DNA from: Lampris incognitus
Taxonomy: Eukaryota > Chordata > Actinopteri > Lampriformes > Lampridae
Assembly: GCF_029633865.1 (NCBI RefSeq)
Contig: NC_079214.1
Coordinates: forward strand, 34,767,095-34,831,094
Direction of reading: 5' to 3'
DNA: 64,000 nucleotides
Shown here piece after piece: positions 22,301 to 36,571 of this stretch. Below the pieces are notes generated by a model. It searched no databases. It saw only the letters and a list, made by a program, of their open reading frames with translations, and had not been told where the DNA came from. The number at the start of each line of letters is the position of its first letter. The stretch's first letter is position 1. The position numbers and the translations under genes were made by a program.

Positions 22301-25300
22301 ATTTGCTCATCGTTGTACAGAAAAAGGGTCAGGCTCACTGGGTCCTAGGTACTGCCACGTGATTGCCTTTCGTTTTCATTCATTATACGAAAACAATTTG
22401 TTTCTTTTCAATTATTATGCAAAGGATAAATGCCTGCAATTCTAAACCACACTCCTACATTTTTTTGTTTGTAAGGTGTTACGCCCCCCCCCAGTAAGTC
22501 TGCAAGACCATATGGGCTCTGGAGCATCTAACTCCAGACGACAATAAATCCAGCCAGGCGCTGCTGGTCACACGACTGTATAGCCCAAACCCCTTGAACA
22601 CCTGAAGTCAAACTGGGATACTCCTAGAACAAATGTTTGGCCTATAATGGACCCGGGTCTCTAACCGGCATGGGCGGAAACCACTGCAGGGCATTGCTAC
22701 ATTTACACGTCTGCATGCGAGCGTGTGTGGAGCTGTGTGTGTAGTGTAAACTAGGTGACTGGGTGTGCATGTGATTCGTGTTTACTTTTGAAAACCACTC
22801 TGGTGTACTGTGAAAGACATAATGGTAACACACTGATATCTGCCGCATTAAATTATAACTCGTGATTTATAAATAAAGCGTATTTCTTTTACCGTTTCAG
22901 ATTCATGTCGTTTCTGACTGGTCCCCGATGACGCCCTCATTAAATAAATTAAAAAATAAATAAAACGAGCGTTTAATTGTGTGCGTGTGCGCGCGCCTGT
23001 GTATGAAGTAGCTAGAGAAACGCGCGCGTACGTGCGTGCCTGTGTGTGTGTGTGTAAGAGATAATGGGTGGACATTTGTGACCGGGGGGAGACTAAATGA
23101 GAGTGCTGTGTGAGTGAATGGGTCAGTGAGACATGCAGGTGCCCAATAAGACCTCGGAGACACGTGTTGGCAGTCGGTGATGGTAAAGGGGCAGGCAGAT
23201 ACCTGTTATACACCCTTATGTTACTCCTCATTGTCCCCTCTGACATTGCCAGGACTCAGAACTGCCCCTGCACGGACGCACGAATCAGAGTACTAATTGG
23301 TTCCCATCGACTGACTCCCTCCGTATGTCAAGGTGAATCTAAGTTGTGCCATTACTGATTAGAGCTCAGCTAATTCAAAGACCTTGCCTAGCCGCGCCTC
23401 AGACTTTGCTCAAGTAGAAATACCAAACACGCATACGACAGTAAAATAGAGTAGATCTCCAGCTCTGCAGGTTGGTTGGTACCTGACAGGAGATTTTAAA
23501 AATGTTTCTTTTAAGTTTTTTTAAATGTATTTAGAATGAGGCGAATGAACACGTGACTGCTTAGTGTTTTGGACCCAAGTTATGCATAGTGCCTCTTTGA
23601 GTCACTGACTCAATAAAAACTTGAGTGTAGAGCAGCCGCCATTAAAGTCGTCTCGCGCCGTGCAGGTAGATCGTGGCCGACAGAGCGGAAGTCGAGTGAG
23701 TGGATTATCGCCGCTTCTCTGCTTCTTAGCAGACAGAGAGCTAATGAGGCCTCTCTCAGTGTTGTGTCACTACCGTTTACTCTCATGCTGTCGCCGCTGC
23801 CAGTGGGGTGTGATGAGGCCTCCAGCCCCAAAGGCTGAAGCGTATCCCCTTACAATGGGCGGCTGAAATCCCCTCCACTTCGGCCAGACATGGCCGATAG
23901 CATCCGTGTCTCGGTGTCCGGTGCTCATTTAACAGTCAGCCCCGGTTGTCCTGTGGTAAGCCTAAAAATCTAGACCCAAACTGACCAAGAGACAATCAAC
24001 AGCCCCCCCCCCCTTTTTTTAGAGGCAAATTAATAGTCACACAGAATTCTGAGGTTTTTGAATTTAGGTAACGTACTAAAACGAGGTGGCTGCGATTTAT
24101 ACTATCACAATGCAGCATCTTTTAACTTCAGCCACCCGTCCAAGTGAAAGCATCATCAATATAACCTGTGCCTATTTATGAGTTTCAGAAAGGCCTTACA
24201 TCATTCGATCGTCAGGGGTGTCAAATATTGTACATCGCCAGCCAAATAGCCGGTATGATACCATGTCAGCCATTCACACCGTAGAGTCGTGACTGCATCG
24301 CCATTTTAATGGTTTGCTGACCTGGCCACGCGCCTTAGTCGGTCGTTGTCTCATGTCACATGTGACATCTCACAAGTCACAAGTCACATGTCACATGTCA
24401 GCTGTCTAAGCTGTTTCAGATGCCCTCCTTTGTAAGAATGGAAGGGAAAGAAAAACAAGGCAAATATACATGAGTCAAATATCCATAATGGTCCAAAACA
24501 AAACCAGGCTGGAGGGAGCCTGGATCATCAGATACTGGTTTACATCCAGGAGAAACGATAGGATATATCCCTTCAGATAGAGGAAGATAGACAAAACATC
24601 AAACCCACCGACACATAGTGAGATATCCAGGCTACAACATGATCCAGGCTACAACCCTTAAAGGACGAAACCGATTCATTTCTGAATAGACTGTTTAGAA
24701 AGTTTTCATCTCACCTACAAGTCCCCGATTTTACAAACAAGACTTTGAAAAAATATATATAATAATGTGGGAGGGGTACAGGACCAGCAGGGGGGAAACA
24801 GGAAGATGTTTTTTTTCTTTCTTAATTTCAAATGGAGACCGGCCACAGAAAATAAACATGCACACACAAACAAATAAACAGAGAGAAATAATCAAATTAT
24901 TAGACGAACGAACAGGTAAATAAATAAATATCCAGACAAACACGTCTAACAGGCCTAACGACTATACTTATTTATCCTTCAAATTTGTTTTGCATATATT
25001 TATAGATAGTATCTGATGTTCTGAGATTTACTGTGAACAGTGCTGCATGACTGTTGGAAATGTCTTGTCTGGGATTTTATTTTATTTTTTTCAAATGTTA
25101 TACCTCACATCTTGTTTGGTTATAGTGATTAAAACCAACACAAATAAACAAACAAACAATAGGACCTAACAGCAGGTTACATTCAGACTCATATATAATT
25201 TGTGAAAATCTATAACATGTAATTTATAAGTTATTATTACAGGATGTAATTTGGCAGTATATCATTAACAACAACAGGACTTACTTAAATAGTTGAATAC

Positions 25301-25538
25301 TGCCAGTTTATTATTAAACGTGATCCTTTATAGCCGATGTGTGTTTAATTACAGTTAATATAAAAGGAAAACCTGATAATTATATCTAAAACTATGTTTC
25401 AGCCACTTCGACGAAAACTTCTACATTAAACTTTTTGCCTTGTGTTTTATATTATTTTTGAAAGATTTCCGTGGAAAAAGGTTGGGTTGAAATTAAGCTA
25501 AATATTCACTATTGTTTCTAGTTAGTAGGCCCAGCATT

Positions 25539-25540
<2 letters not shown>

Positions 25541-25572
<32 letters not shown>
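25541..25572. repeat. (TA)n microsatellite
   Basis: A run of about 16 TA units in AT-rich sequence. Confidence 0.95.
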
Positions 25573-25575
<3 letters not shown>

Positions 25576-26648
25576 GTTGTTATTATTAAGAATAAAGAGG
25601 TAATCAAATTCTTCAAAGTCGTCAATTTTATGAATTAATACAGGCGGTGTTTTGGAGGGCAACATCGTCTTGTTTGCCCTTCATAGACAGACGGAACTTC
25701 ACAATGTCTCATTCAGCTTTCAGTCAAATCTCCTACAATGAAACGTAACTGTAGGTTTTTTACTACTAAAGCTGATCTGGGCCACCACAGGTCTAAAAGT
25801 TTGATCCGTGAGGGAACACAGACCTCGTTTAAAACCTTAATTTCATGGTGTTTTGGCTACATTTAAATTCAATAAAAAATTTTGGCAGCGCCACATTTCA
25901 TAAAATCATAAAAGCAGCCTGAACCTTCCGGTCTTCCGGTCACGTGGGCGCCCATCAAACACGGTAAAGCCTAGTCTATGATATAAACTATAACTATACT
26001 ATAGCCAAAGCATTCATTATAAACTATAACTAACTATAAAGAGTTTAACAACAAATAAAAAATTAACAAGCAAAAACTCAGTGATCTATCTATCTAGCTA
26101 TCTAGCTAGATAGCTAGCTATCTATCCACATACACACAGTTATAGCCAAAATAAAGATTTGAATTTTTGATACAAGCGTTCTAAAAATAAATATTATAGT
26201 CCGTTGGATAGAACAATAAAACCCGTCAAATAAAGTTAATATCAAAACCGATTTAATACTAGGATATATTTCTGCTTCATTTGAGCTATCCTGAATATCC
26301 CTGAAGAAATTGGAATATAATGTGACCAGGCCTGTCTCGGCTCACAGTGGAAGTGCAGTGACTTCAATGGGATTTAAGCATGACGACACAGAGGGTTCGT
26401 GCAGGGCCTCAGCCCAGACCGGACATGGAAACACAAGCAATTTGGTTCACACACACGCCTATATATACTGCTATATTTATGACATGTAATTAACACTGGA
26501 ACATGTATACAGATGTTAAACAATATATCACGTTTGATTAAATCAATAGCCCGATACTTCGGTCGCTGTTAATTTATCTATTTAGATGAAGAAAATTATT
26601 TATTGAGGTGTGATACATTCAATATCAGAATCACCACCACCCCTCCTC

Positions 26649-26771
<123 letters not shown>

Positions 26772-27411
26772 GAGGAATTTCTTTTAATATGGATCAAGGT
26801 ATCAATTTTAAAAAATGAAATCTAAAACATCGAAGAAAAACAGATCTCTCCCTTCACTTTTTTATTCCTGCCCTCAGATTGCCCTCATAATCCCTTTGCG
26901 ATGTCAGAGTGACATCATGCACCCCCCCCCCCCCCCGTGTCTTGGAGCTGTCAGAGAGGATCAATGGGGCCTCCCTTGCATCCTTCCACTGGCCTTTGCC
27001 ATCGAGCTGCTTCCACCCTGACACGGCCTAAAGAACCAGGGTAAGATAGTCGCAGATCATTCAGGGGAAGACGGACGAACCAAAGTGAATCTTCGAGGCG
27101 GGGCAATCTTGGAAGGAGCCTGGACTGCCAGGGAGCTGTCCTGACAAACAATTCAGCCACAGCGGCAGCGAAGAGAAAGAAAGAGGAAGAAGAAGAAAAA
27201 AACCCACCAATCAACACAAGCACTTTACGGAGACTAGCATGTTGTTGCTAAGAGACTGATGCAGACTAAACCCAACAAGAGACCTGACCATGACCTCTGA
27301 AGGACCACCCCAACCCCCCCTCCCTCGTTCATCTTTCTTCTCTACAAGAATTCTCTTTTCCAAATCCTCCTCCCTAATAATCACTGATGGATATTCAAAC
27401 TGCATGGTAGA

Positions 27412-27413
<2 letters not shown>

Positions 27414-27485
<72 letters not shown>
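27414..27485. repeat. (TG)n microsatellite, 72 bp
   Basis: An uninterrupted TG tract. Confidence 0.98.
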
Positions 27486-27488
<3 letters not shown>

Positions 27489-30372
27489 ATAGGTGGGGAG
27501 GTATGAAAGAGCGGTGTGAAGATGATGGTTTTCGGATGATTTCATGGCAAAAACAACAGCTCCCCCCCCCCTTCTCTCTAATGAAGAGGTTGTATCAGAT
27601 CTGAGCTCAGCAGGTAGGGGGAAGGGATCTAGTGCATGTTGACCGATATTTTTTATACAGTCGGATGAGTGGGCGGAGTTTGGCGTTCTTGAAATGGAGG
27701 CTGGAGGTGGGCAGGGCGATAGAGGGAGCAGCAGAAGAGGGCAGGGGGAGGTGGGCTGTGTCGGAGGAGTTACACGATGAAGATTTGACAGAGAGGTGAC
27801 ACAGAGTTCAGCCTCAACCAGGGCTGTCGATTAGCACGACTGTGGATGTGACAGGTGGAATCCCAGGGGCACGTCTGTCACCGGGTCTGCTGCCAGGCTG
27901 GCTACTGCAAACCACAGGGGACACCCAAGGGCGGGGAAAAACCTATAGAGCACCAATACACAACAGCCCCATTGGTCCAATCCCTAGATTACAGTTCATT
28001 GTGCACAGAACCGGGGCGAAAGTCATGATAATCCCCACTAATACGTTACCATCAGCGGCGTGTTTTCACCACACACTCCAAACAAGCATTCTGGGACTGT
28101 TTTTCATCCGAGCTGGAGCACGATAGATTTCTGGGCCCATTTACGACAGACTATTTCTTTGTTTTGGATTCACGATCCACCAGAAGTGTTTGTATGTCTG
28201 AGAGGCCAACTGGAAGAGAGGACACGGGTGCTCGGCTCTGCTGTTGCTAAGATCTGTTAACATGCAAATCTTTGTGGTTGGAATTCAGTGACGGGCCGTT
28301 TGTTTGTTCATCTTTCAGAAACAGGGAATACAACTGAGCGTTGCTCATTGGGGGCAGGAACACATCAGCACATGGTTCAGACATCGCCATTCAACCAGAA
28401 TATGAGTTCAGAGACAACTCTGGGCCCCTATGGATGCAAGTTGGTAATGAACATCTGTAAAAGTAGATAACAAAGAACTGAGAAAATATCCACGGCTAGC
28501 CAAAATGTTAAGATATAATAGCATACAACACATAATAGCATTTTAAGTGACTAGCAGGAAGCCATGAGTCAGTCCCTGACAGGTTAATCAGTGTAAAATT
28601 GAGGACCATCTGGTAACTGTAGAATAAAGTATATATCATATACCACATGAGTGCATTACTGATTTCTTTTGTTTTCTATTTATTTTCTATGAACTGATAT
28701 GTTTTCATGAGACTACAATTTTAAAGGGGGGAAAATAAAATATTTAGAATGATGCATCTACATGGGATGGAGGCCATTATCGGTAAACAAGGAGGGTAGA
28801 ATGCAATGGCCACATTCATTACCTTATTAGAAACATCAGGAGAAAATAGTACTAATGAAAATCACTAAAAAACCTGAGAGATACTTGTGGGCATAACAGT
28901 AGTGATTACTCTATGGGGAAAAATTAATGGGAAATCCTCCCAGTGATACACATGGGGGGTCTGTAAGGTGGCACAGGTCTCCAAACTGCATGAAGCCCTT
29001 TTGTCACCCACAAGGTTGGTTGTTTTGCATGTTTTGGTCTCTGTTGGATTTCTCTTGGTGGACATGCTGCCCTGTCAAAGACGTTGCCTGCATGGTCCAT
29101 CACAATCTGCCAGACCAGTTACCCGATGGTGGTAGACATGAGAAAACCAAACTTCTTCTCTCATTGCAAGATTTGTTCTTCCTATTGTCTAGGCACAGTG
29201 GCCCTGACCCTTGACCTTCCTCACCATGTGACATTGGTGTGGGAATCAAACTTTATTCTACTGCTGTACTAATTCCAACAGCTGGATTGGGGTAGTCTGC
29301 TGATATCAGACACGTAGCACAAAAATAAATGTGTTTTGTGGCGTGGTGGTGTGTCTGAGTGATGTGCTTTAAGAAAACTATACAACGTTTTAGAATTTGA
29401 TCGCTTCCTTAAATTCCCATGTCTTCTTCTCATTATGTCAACAACCTGGATTCTGGCCTGTCACATGAGTCTTCATGCCAGGCCTGAAGACCAACAGCCA
29501 TAAACACTCATCTTCAGCCTGAATCATGGTTCAGTCTAACAAATCTGCAAGGCTAAACAACAGATGGATAAAAGGTTTAGATAAAATCAGAAATTAGTGG
29601 GAAAGACAGAACATTTTGAAACAGATTCAGGATCAGGAAAGGTGCATGGGACATTCCTTACAAAGAAGACAGCCGAATAAGTCATTAACAATGCACATTT
29701 GTTTTTTATGTTAAAGTGAGTAAAGAACGAAGCAGCTAAAGGGTAGAAAGAGGAAAAGAGTCATTTATTTTTGACAATGCATAACTCTATATGATGGAGC
29801 CAGGTGGGCGAGACAGCAGTGGGGACAGAGGGACACATGTCAGTCAATCTTATCTGAACGTGGTTTCGGTGTTTTGTTTTGTTTTTGTTTTTTCCACCAC
29901 GTTGTTTACAAGACCCAGTCCGACGTCAATCACACCTATCAACACCAAGTCAAGTCCACCAACAACGAGTCAACGTTTTGGAGTCAAAGTCCATCTGTGG
30001 GCCACTTCCTGCACCGCTCGTGGTCTTCAAAGCGCTGAGCCAGATGGTTAGAGCTGGAAACGTCGTCATGGTAACAGGGGGAACAGAATTACACGGAATA
30101 CAGCAGAAGCTTCTCTAAACTGTAGAATCCACTGAAGTCAGAGTCAAAGCTGGTCATTTCATTACAAAGTCAGATAGGCTACCGCAGAAATATCGAAATC
30201 CCCGATTTGGGAAGTTTTGACTTCAACTGATACTAAGTTTTCCTTTTATTCTGCAATGAAAGAAGAAAAAAAAACAATTTCTCAGTCCCAAGGTAAAGTT
30301 TGTTTGTAGAATGTGTCTTGAATATTCCTCCTCCCGCTTATCTGGGGACACGAAGCAACTGAATGAATTTCT

Positions 30373-30440
30373 AAAAACAAACAAACAAACAAACAAACAA
30401 ACAAACAAACAAACAAACAAACAAACAAACAAAAACAAAA
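30373..30440. repeat. (AAAC)n microsatellite
   Basis: About 15 AAAC units. Confidence 0.97.
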
Positions 30441-30757
30441 CAGTCGTTTGACATGCGCACGACATCAAACTAAAACATACTCCACAAAATTGGCAAATTT
30501 CTGTGTGGAAATAAAACCTCCGTTTATTTTCTTGCTATATGCAATAACAGAGTAGTGTCTTGTTACCTGAGTTACCTGAGTTCGTAGGAGGCGTAACGTC
30601 CCGTTCTGTGGGGCTCGAGAGACGCACGAGCATCAACATGTGATGTGTGACAGGGATGACCTTGATTCATGTTAACTCCTCCTCCCTGCTAACGTCGGAT
30701 GTGGTTTACCGTCTGGGTTTACCAAGTCCTCTATCATTTAATGCTACGCTATACTAA

Positions 30758-30758
30758 C

Positions 30759-30790
<32 letters not shown>
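30758..30790. repeat. (GCCGAC)n hexanucleotide repeat
   Basis: About five CpG-rich hexamer units in otherwise AT-rich DNA. Confidence 0.9.
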
Positions 30791-31347
30791 AGCGTCACTC
30801 ATGCTTCTATACGGCGTAAAAGACAAATCAAGTCAGGCCGCTTCAAAGCGAGCCGCCTCTGCCTCGCCACCTTCAATCCACTCAAGCAAACAGACCAAAA
30901 CATTATTTACTCTCCTTTAATTACCCATGCATCTTACTTTCAGGGAGAAATCAGCTTGAACATTTACACATGCTTGTGTTGCACGTGGCGTGAAAACGGT
31001 GTCGTTGGAGTTTTCATTAGCCTTTTATATGATAGCTTCAAGTGGGCCCATATCCCATTAGACGCGGACTGCATTTCTACTGACCGCTAACACACTGGAT
31101 CTGACATCGGTGTGCAGAGTGGCACAAAGCCCCGATGTAAACATCTAACTGAAGACGTAAACACATTGACATGCTGTGGGTTAAGTTATGATGATACAGC
31201 CCATTTAAATATAAAAAACACAACTAAGATATGGTCCCTTATATACAACGCAGGTAGCAGTAGGTGCAGGTTGCAGGTTTAGACGTGCGCAATGTGGCAG
31301 CAGCGAACAGGACGTTATTATATAATGAAAGCAGCCCATAGCGCTAT

Positions 31348-31348
<1 letters not shown>

Positions 31349-31402
<54 letters not shown>

Positions 31403-31413
31403 CACACACACAC
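31349..31413. repeat. (CA)n microsatellite
   Basis: A CA tract with single GC and TC interruptions. Confidence 0.97.
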
Positions 31414-33337
31414 TCACATATTAAGGTAGAGCGTTGTGTTTTCCTTTTAACCTTATTTTCCATTAAACCATTTAACCTCAATTAATAAGCTCTAACATTT
31501 ATCAGCCACGGCCTATAGATCAATCAAACCAGCAAAATATACCTGCAACTATTACTATTATTATTATTATTAATATATTATCATTATCATTTATCATTAT
31601 CATTATTATTATTATGAAGTGAATCGTTTGAGATAATGATGAACAACCGGCAAACTACCACAAAAAAGGAGACCTTCATATATAGGACATTGGGTGAGCG
31701 GGGGGGGGGGGACAAGTTACTCCAGATATGTTCACTCACAGCTTTTTCGTGTCAAATGAATTTGAGCTCTCTCTCTCTCGCTCTCTCTCGTCCTCTTCGC
31801 TCTCTCTCTCGCTCTCTCTCTCGCTCGCTTGCTCTAGCCAGGCCAGCCAAAGCTTCGGTTGAGAACGTGTCCAAGAGTGAGGTCGACAAACCTGGTCAGG
31901 GTAAAAGAGCCCCAGCTACAAGAGCTGCAACAAAGCGAGGGAAGAAGGCAACCCCAATAGTGTCACAACTGATGTATTTTAAAAGATATGTTTTAAACGT
32001 ATAATGAAGGCTCAAAAATATCTCTCTTCTCACCTCTCTCTTCCCCCCTCTCCCCCTCCTCCCTCTCTCTCTCCTCACTGAAGATATTTTCGTTTCCCAA
32101 ATCTGACATTAACAGAGACACTGTCAGGAGTAAGAAGCGCGCAGCTTATGTGTATGTGTGTGTGGAGAGGGGAGGGGAGAGAGAGCGGGGGGAGGGGGTG
32201 TATTTGTAGCCTACTGCTGGGGGAAGTCTCTCCAGAGCCAGACCGGACAGACAGTGGGAGATGTGGGGCCCAGGGTGGCTGAGAGCTGTATGGGAGCCCC
32301 GGCGAGGTGACCAGGCTCATTGAGAGACATGTTTAGAGGGGAAGGGGAATGCTTTTGCTCCACATTTGGCCCCCTGACCCACTGTCCAGCGTCTGCCTTA
32401 TAGCGTCTTTGAAACCACACATATTTATTTGAAGCACTCTGAAGAAAGAGGGTGGAGCAGCTGTCAGAATAAAGACACTGGCACTCTGACAGCTTCATCT
32501 GCCGTTGAAGGGCAGCTATGACAGCCACACAATGTCTCTGTGTCGGCCAGCCTGGGCACATAGGCTGTCATATCTGAACATGCTGTGAATCCATGCCCCC
32601 CCCCCCCACACATAGACACACACACCGTCACCATCACCATCACATCCACCCCCACCCCTTGATACAGGATTGTTTTTTTGCTGGCGCAGTTGGGATTGTT
32701 TTCCATCTCTATTTAGAAGAGAGAGAGAGGGAAAAGATAATCACGGGCTACATTCTGTTGCCCAAACTGAGCAAGCCAGTACTTGTTGAAATTAGGGCAT
32801 AGACTCAAGGGATGAATGAAATGACACAGAAGTGACCTCTGTGTAGAAGCCATCTAATTGCATTAGCGGTGCACCAGGCATGGGCAGCGAGGCATAGCGG
32901 GCGGTTCGATTCATTCGGCTGAATCAGGAGGATCGAGTCTCAATGAGTGGAACTTTCAAGGCTTGGTCTCAGGTACATGGGTACACGAGTCCTCAATACT
33001 TCTGATACACACCATGCATTCAAAACTATCACTTCAGTGCTGTGCAGCAGGCCTGGTAACAAAACATGGAAGGCATTCTTTGCACTTTGACCATTCTGTA
33101 AAGTTAGGGCCAAAGTGTTGGCAGCGCTGGACAAATTGTCTCAGCACAGAGACCTATGGTAGTGTAACCTCACGAGGTTATATGCTGCCTATGTTATATG
33201 CTGTCATTACCCAACTCTTTCAATTTGGGCCTATTCAACCTACTGTATTCCAAGGCATCAATAAATAATTTTTGCATCAATCACTACGAAAAGACATCAT
33301 CTCTCTCCCTCCTTCCTCTCTCGCTCTCCATTTCTCT

Positions 33338-33410
33338 CAAATTCAAATTCAAATTCAAAAATGCTTAATAGGCATGACAAATAGGCAATTGTGCTGCCAA
33401 AGCATTCATT
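33338..33410 (-). mobile_element. 3' tail of a LINE or SINE retroposon
   Basis: On the minus strand the sequence runs TTTGGCAGCACAATTG...CATGCC...TTAAGCATTTTTGAATTTG and ends in (AATTTG)n. This is a common fish retroposon tail. Only the tail is present and the family is not resolved. Confidence 0.4.
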
Positions 33411-34027
33411 ACAAACCAGAAATCAGAACATATACCAAACATCCACAGAACATAATACATACATAAATACAAGAAATCAGAACATATACAGGGTGCAGTA
33501 AAAAAACCAGATTGGTAATAAATTACCAGTAGTACTTATTGATCATTTAACTAATGTTTATTATCATCATTATTAATGTTATTTATTTAAAGCAGTAGGA
33601 TAGTAAGGATGACTGTATCTGTGTACGTGCATGTGTGTGCATGTGCATTTATGAGTCTCCGTGGGCTTGAGCGTTTGCGCATGCGTGGGTGTGTGCGCGC
33701 GTGCATGTTTGTGTCTGTGTGCATGTGTGTGTCTGAGTGTGGTCTTGGGCTTCTTTGTGTAAAAATTAACAAATATCTGTGTGAATACGTGTATCATTCA
33801 GTGTCCCTTAGATGGTGGCAAGTGAGAACATATTGTGCAGCTATAGTACAGCTCTCTCTCTCTGTCTTCACCCAGGGGTGGTTTACTGTGCTTTGGTAGA
33901 GCATCGGATTCGGGGTGTTTTTCTTCAAATTTGAGAAAAAGCAATCACGGATTGATTGGAATGTTTTGTAGTCTGTTAAGCTCTGTCTCAACTACATTGT
34001 CTTTGCACTGCTGACACAGTGACTCAC

Positions 34028-34029
<2 letters not shown>

Positions 34030-34116
<87 letters not shown>
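34030..34116. repeat. (CT)n microsatellite
   Basis: About 43 CT units. Confidence 0.98.
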
Positions 34117-34118
<2 letters not shown>

Positions 34119-34555
34119 CTCTAGCTCTAAGGTTCTGTCTCAAGCAGTCTCGAGGTCTTTCCATACAGACAGAAGTGAGCTGTTAATTGGGAGTAGGTTC
34201 ATGTGTAATGTTTTTTGCTGAGATAACAGTGCTAACCTAACACCGTTCTTACCATGAAGTCCAACATGTGCATGGTGAAATATTCTGTTCACCATGCGGT
34301 ATGCAATACTCTCAAAGTTGTGCATATCCCCCCACAGTATCGTGTAATGGCTGAAGCCTTAAAATCTATTTAAATGATGTAGAGCCGTGGTTTTCAATCC
34401 GGTGCTCAGGGACCAGCAGCACTGCTGGCTTTCTAATCTGACAGATATTTTAATAACGTTCACCTGTTGTTCCTGCTCTACAACACGGGTAACTGGAACA
34501 ACACATGAATGTAATTAACTCCCTGTCAGAAAATAAAATCAGTGGTACTCGGCCC

Positions 34556-34640
34556 CAGCACCTGACTGGGGACAAATGCTGGGCCCAGTCAGCACCTGAC
34601 TGGGGACCAGTGCTGGGACTGACTGGGGACCAGTGCTATA
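34556..34640. repeat. short minisatellite, about three units
   Basis: The unit is close to CAGCACCTGACTGGGGAC followed by CAGTGCTGGG. It recurs about three times with small changes. Confidence 0.7.
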
Positions 34641-34821
34641 GAGAACAGATGAAGTGCCAGATTCATTATTTGTTAGGATTCCCAAAGATGTTCTTTCGAA
34701 ATTAGCCCACAAAGCCAAGGTGCCCTACTCTATCTGTGCCCTTATGTTTGGTTGAATGTTTTTTTTCAGTTGGAAATGAGCACACACACACACACACACA
34801 CATATTTTTTTTTATTGTGCC

Positions 34822-34824
<3 letters not shown>

Positions 34825-34870
<46 letters not shown>
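34825..34870. repeat. (TA)n microsatellite
   Basis: About 22 TA units, preceded by a CA tract (34780-34802) and an oligo-T run. Confidence 0.97.
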
Positions 34871-34878
<8 letters not shown>

Positions 34879-34879
34879 G

Positions 34880-35280
34880 AGGTGTGTCGAGTGCGTCTGG
34901 CTGGGAGAACTGGCGTTGGGTCGGCTGGGGAGCCTGGTCTGCTGCATCCTGTGGGCCCAGGGACCACGGCCCTGCCTGGAGCTGCACCCGAAGAGGAAAC
35001 AAGGAGGGCTGTCTGACAAGGCGTGGAAGCAGGGCATGCTAAGCTAACTTCTAGCCCATAAAGACCGGCAGTTCCGACAGTCATCCTGGCTGGCTGTTCG
35101 CTTGGACAGTGATTTTTTTTTATGTTGGATATATGTGTATTTGTAGGTTTTTTTTGTTTTTTGTAGTTTGGATATGTGTTCTTGCAGGTTTTGGATATGT
35201 GTTTTTGTCTTTGTGTTGCATTGCTGTGCGCTTGGGGAAACGATATGACAAATAAATGTTCCTGATCCTGATTCCCTGAT
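34880..35280 (+). mobile_element. probable LINE remnant with retroposon-like 3' tail
   Basis: A GC-rich segment (about 34880-35060) is followed by T-rich sequence and a tail GACAAATAAATGTTCCTGATCCTGATTCC, given here in abbreviated sense. That tail ends in short direct repeats, as in fish non-LTR elements. No intact enzyme motif remains, so the class is tentative. Confidence 0.3.
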
Positions 35281-36152
35281 CTCGGGTGGCCGATGCAACC
35301 ATTGCATGGGACAAAAGTCCGCGAGGGAAAGGCAGCAGTATAGGTTGTATATTTATGAATTCTTGGAAGTTTCCCGCCCGTTTACTTAATGAATGTTTAA
35401 ATTCATTTGGTAAGTGAAAGAATCAGTGTTGCGTCCAGACACGACCTGTTGACTTTAGCGTCTGATATATTCCAACTTCTAACTTTGCGGTATCACCTTA
35501 TACAGCATCGCTTCAGCATTCCTCCATATCTGTCAGCATCCCCTCCTCATTGCTCAGCATCGCTCGCTACCAGTTGAAGCTCGATCTGTATTGAGCTCGA
35601 AAAGGGGATTCGTTTCAAATGTCAGTTGCTCCTTCATTTTGCCCACATATATACATGCTGTTGCGACCCACCAGCGTCAGGCTAATATACCTGTCAGAGT
35701 AACCGTATCTTTGTTTCCTATCAACAAATCATTATCCGAGTCATGCTAGAGAGAGCATCCTCCAGCCCTCCGGCTTGTGCAGGTTAACCGCAGTGCTGCC
35801 GCCCACATCATCACTGTCACCACCATCCCTGGTGAGGGTAGTCTCTCCACCATCAGCTCGAATTACCGTCTGTAGTGACCTCTAATTGATATGAATAGCA
35901 ACAAAAGAACGCCTGTTAATGGTGAACGTGACTGTCCCGGGCGAAAGGGCAAACAACAAAAAACACACTTTTCTCCGTGAGGGAAACGCAGGGCGGCCAT
36001 CTGGGCTCCATGCAGACACGGACCAGGAAGGGACAAGAGATATCCATCTACACCCCGATTCACATTTCATTACCAACACGTTCATTAAACCTAACACCAT
36101 ACTCTGACATCTAGACTTTAACAATCCAATGTCATATATACGTATATATATA

Positions 36153-36162
36153 TGTGTGTGTG

Positions 36163-36197
<35 letters not shown>
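36153..36197. repeat. (TG)n microsatellite
   Basis: A TG tract with one TTTT interruption. Confidence 0.96.
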
Positions 36198-36509
36198 GGT
36201 ATCAGATCTAAGCTGTGTTCTTTTATGAGCATTTACTCGATATGCATTGCACAGCGCATTTAACTACTGCCTTGGCATCCTTAATTGGGAAGATATTGGA
36301 CCGAAACCCTTCACCATAAGTTGCAACACCCTTTTAAAGGCTATAGGTTTAGCTCCTAATCAATGTAGATTTGTGTTTGTTTTGTTGTTTTGGGGTTTTT
36401 TTTTGTCCATGGTGGACATGCATGAAATGCCGATAACTGGCTCTCCAGCCTTTTTTAAGATGCACCACTGAGAAGAGAAAAGAGCACTCTAAATACCAGC
36501 CATGTGCAA

Positions 36510-36515
<6 letters not shown>

Positions 36516-36553
<38 letters not shown>

Positions 36554-36571
36554 ACACACACACACACACAC
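36516..36571. repeat. (CA)n microsatellite
   Basis: A CA tract with one TA interruption. Confidence 0.97.

Noticed and set aside
31636-32004. 122-residue frame with a Lys-rich end (KRAPATRAATKRGKKA)
   Set aside because: Half is CT-repeat translation. The rest looks like a basic nuclear-protein fragment, but I cannot match it to a family and see no confirming neighbouring exon.
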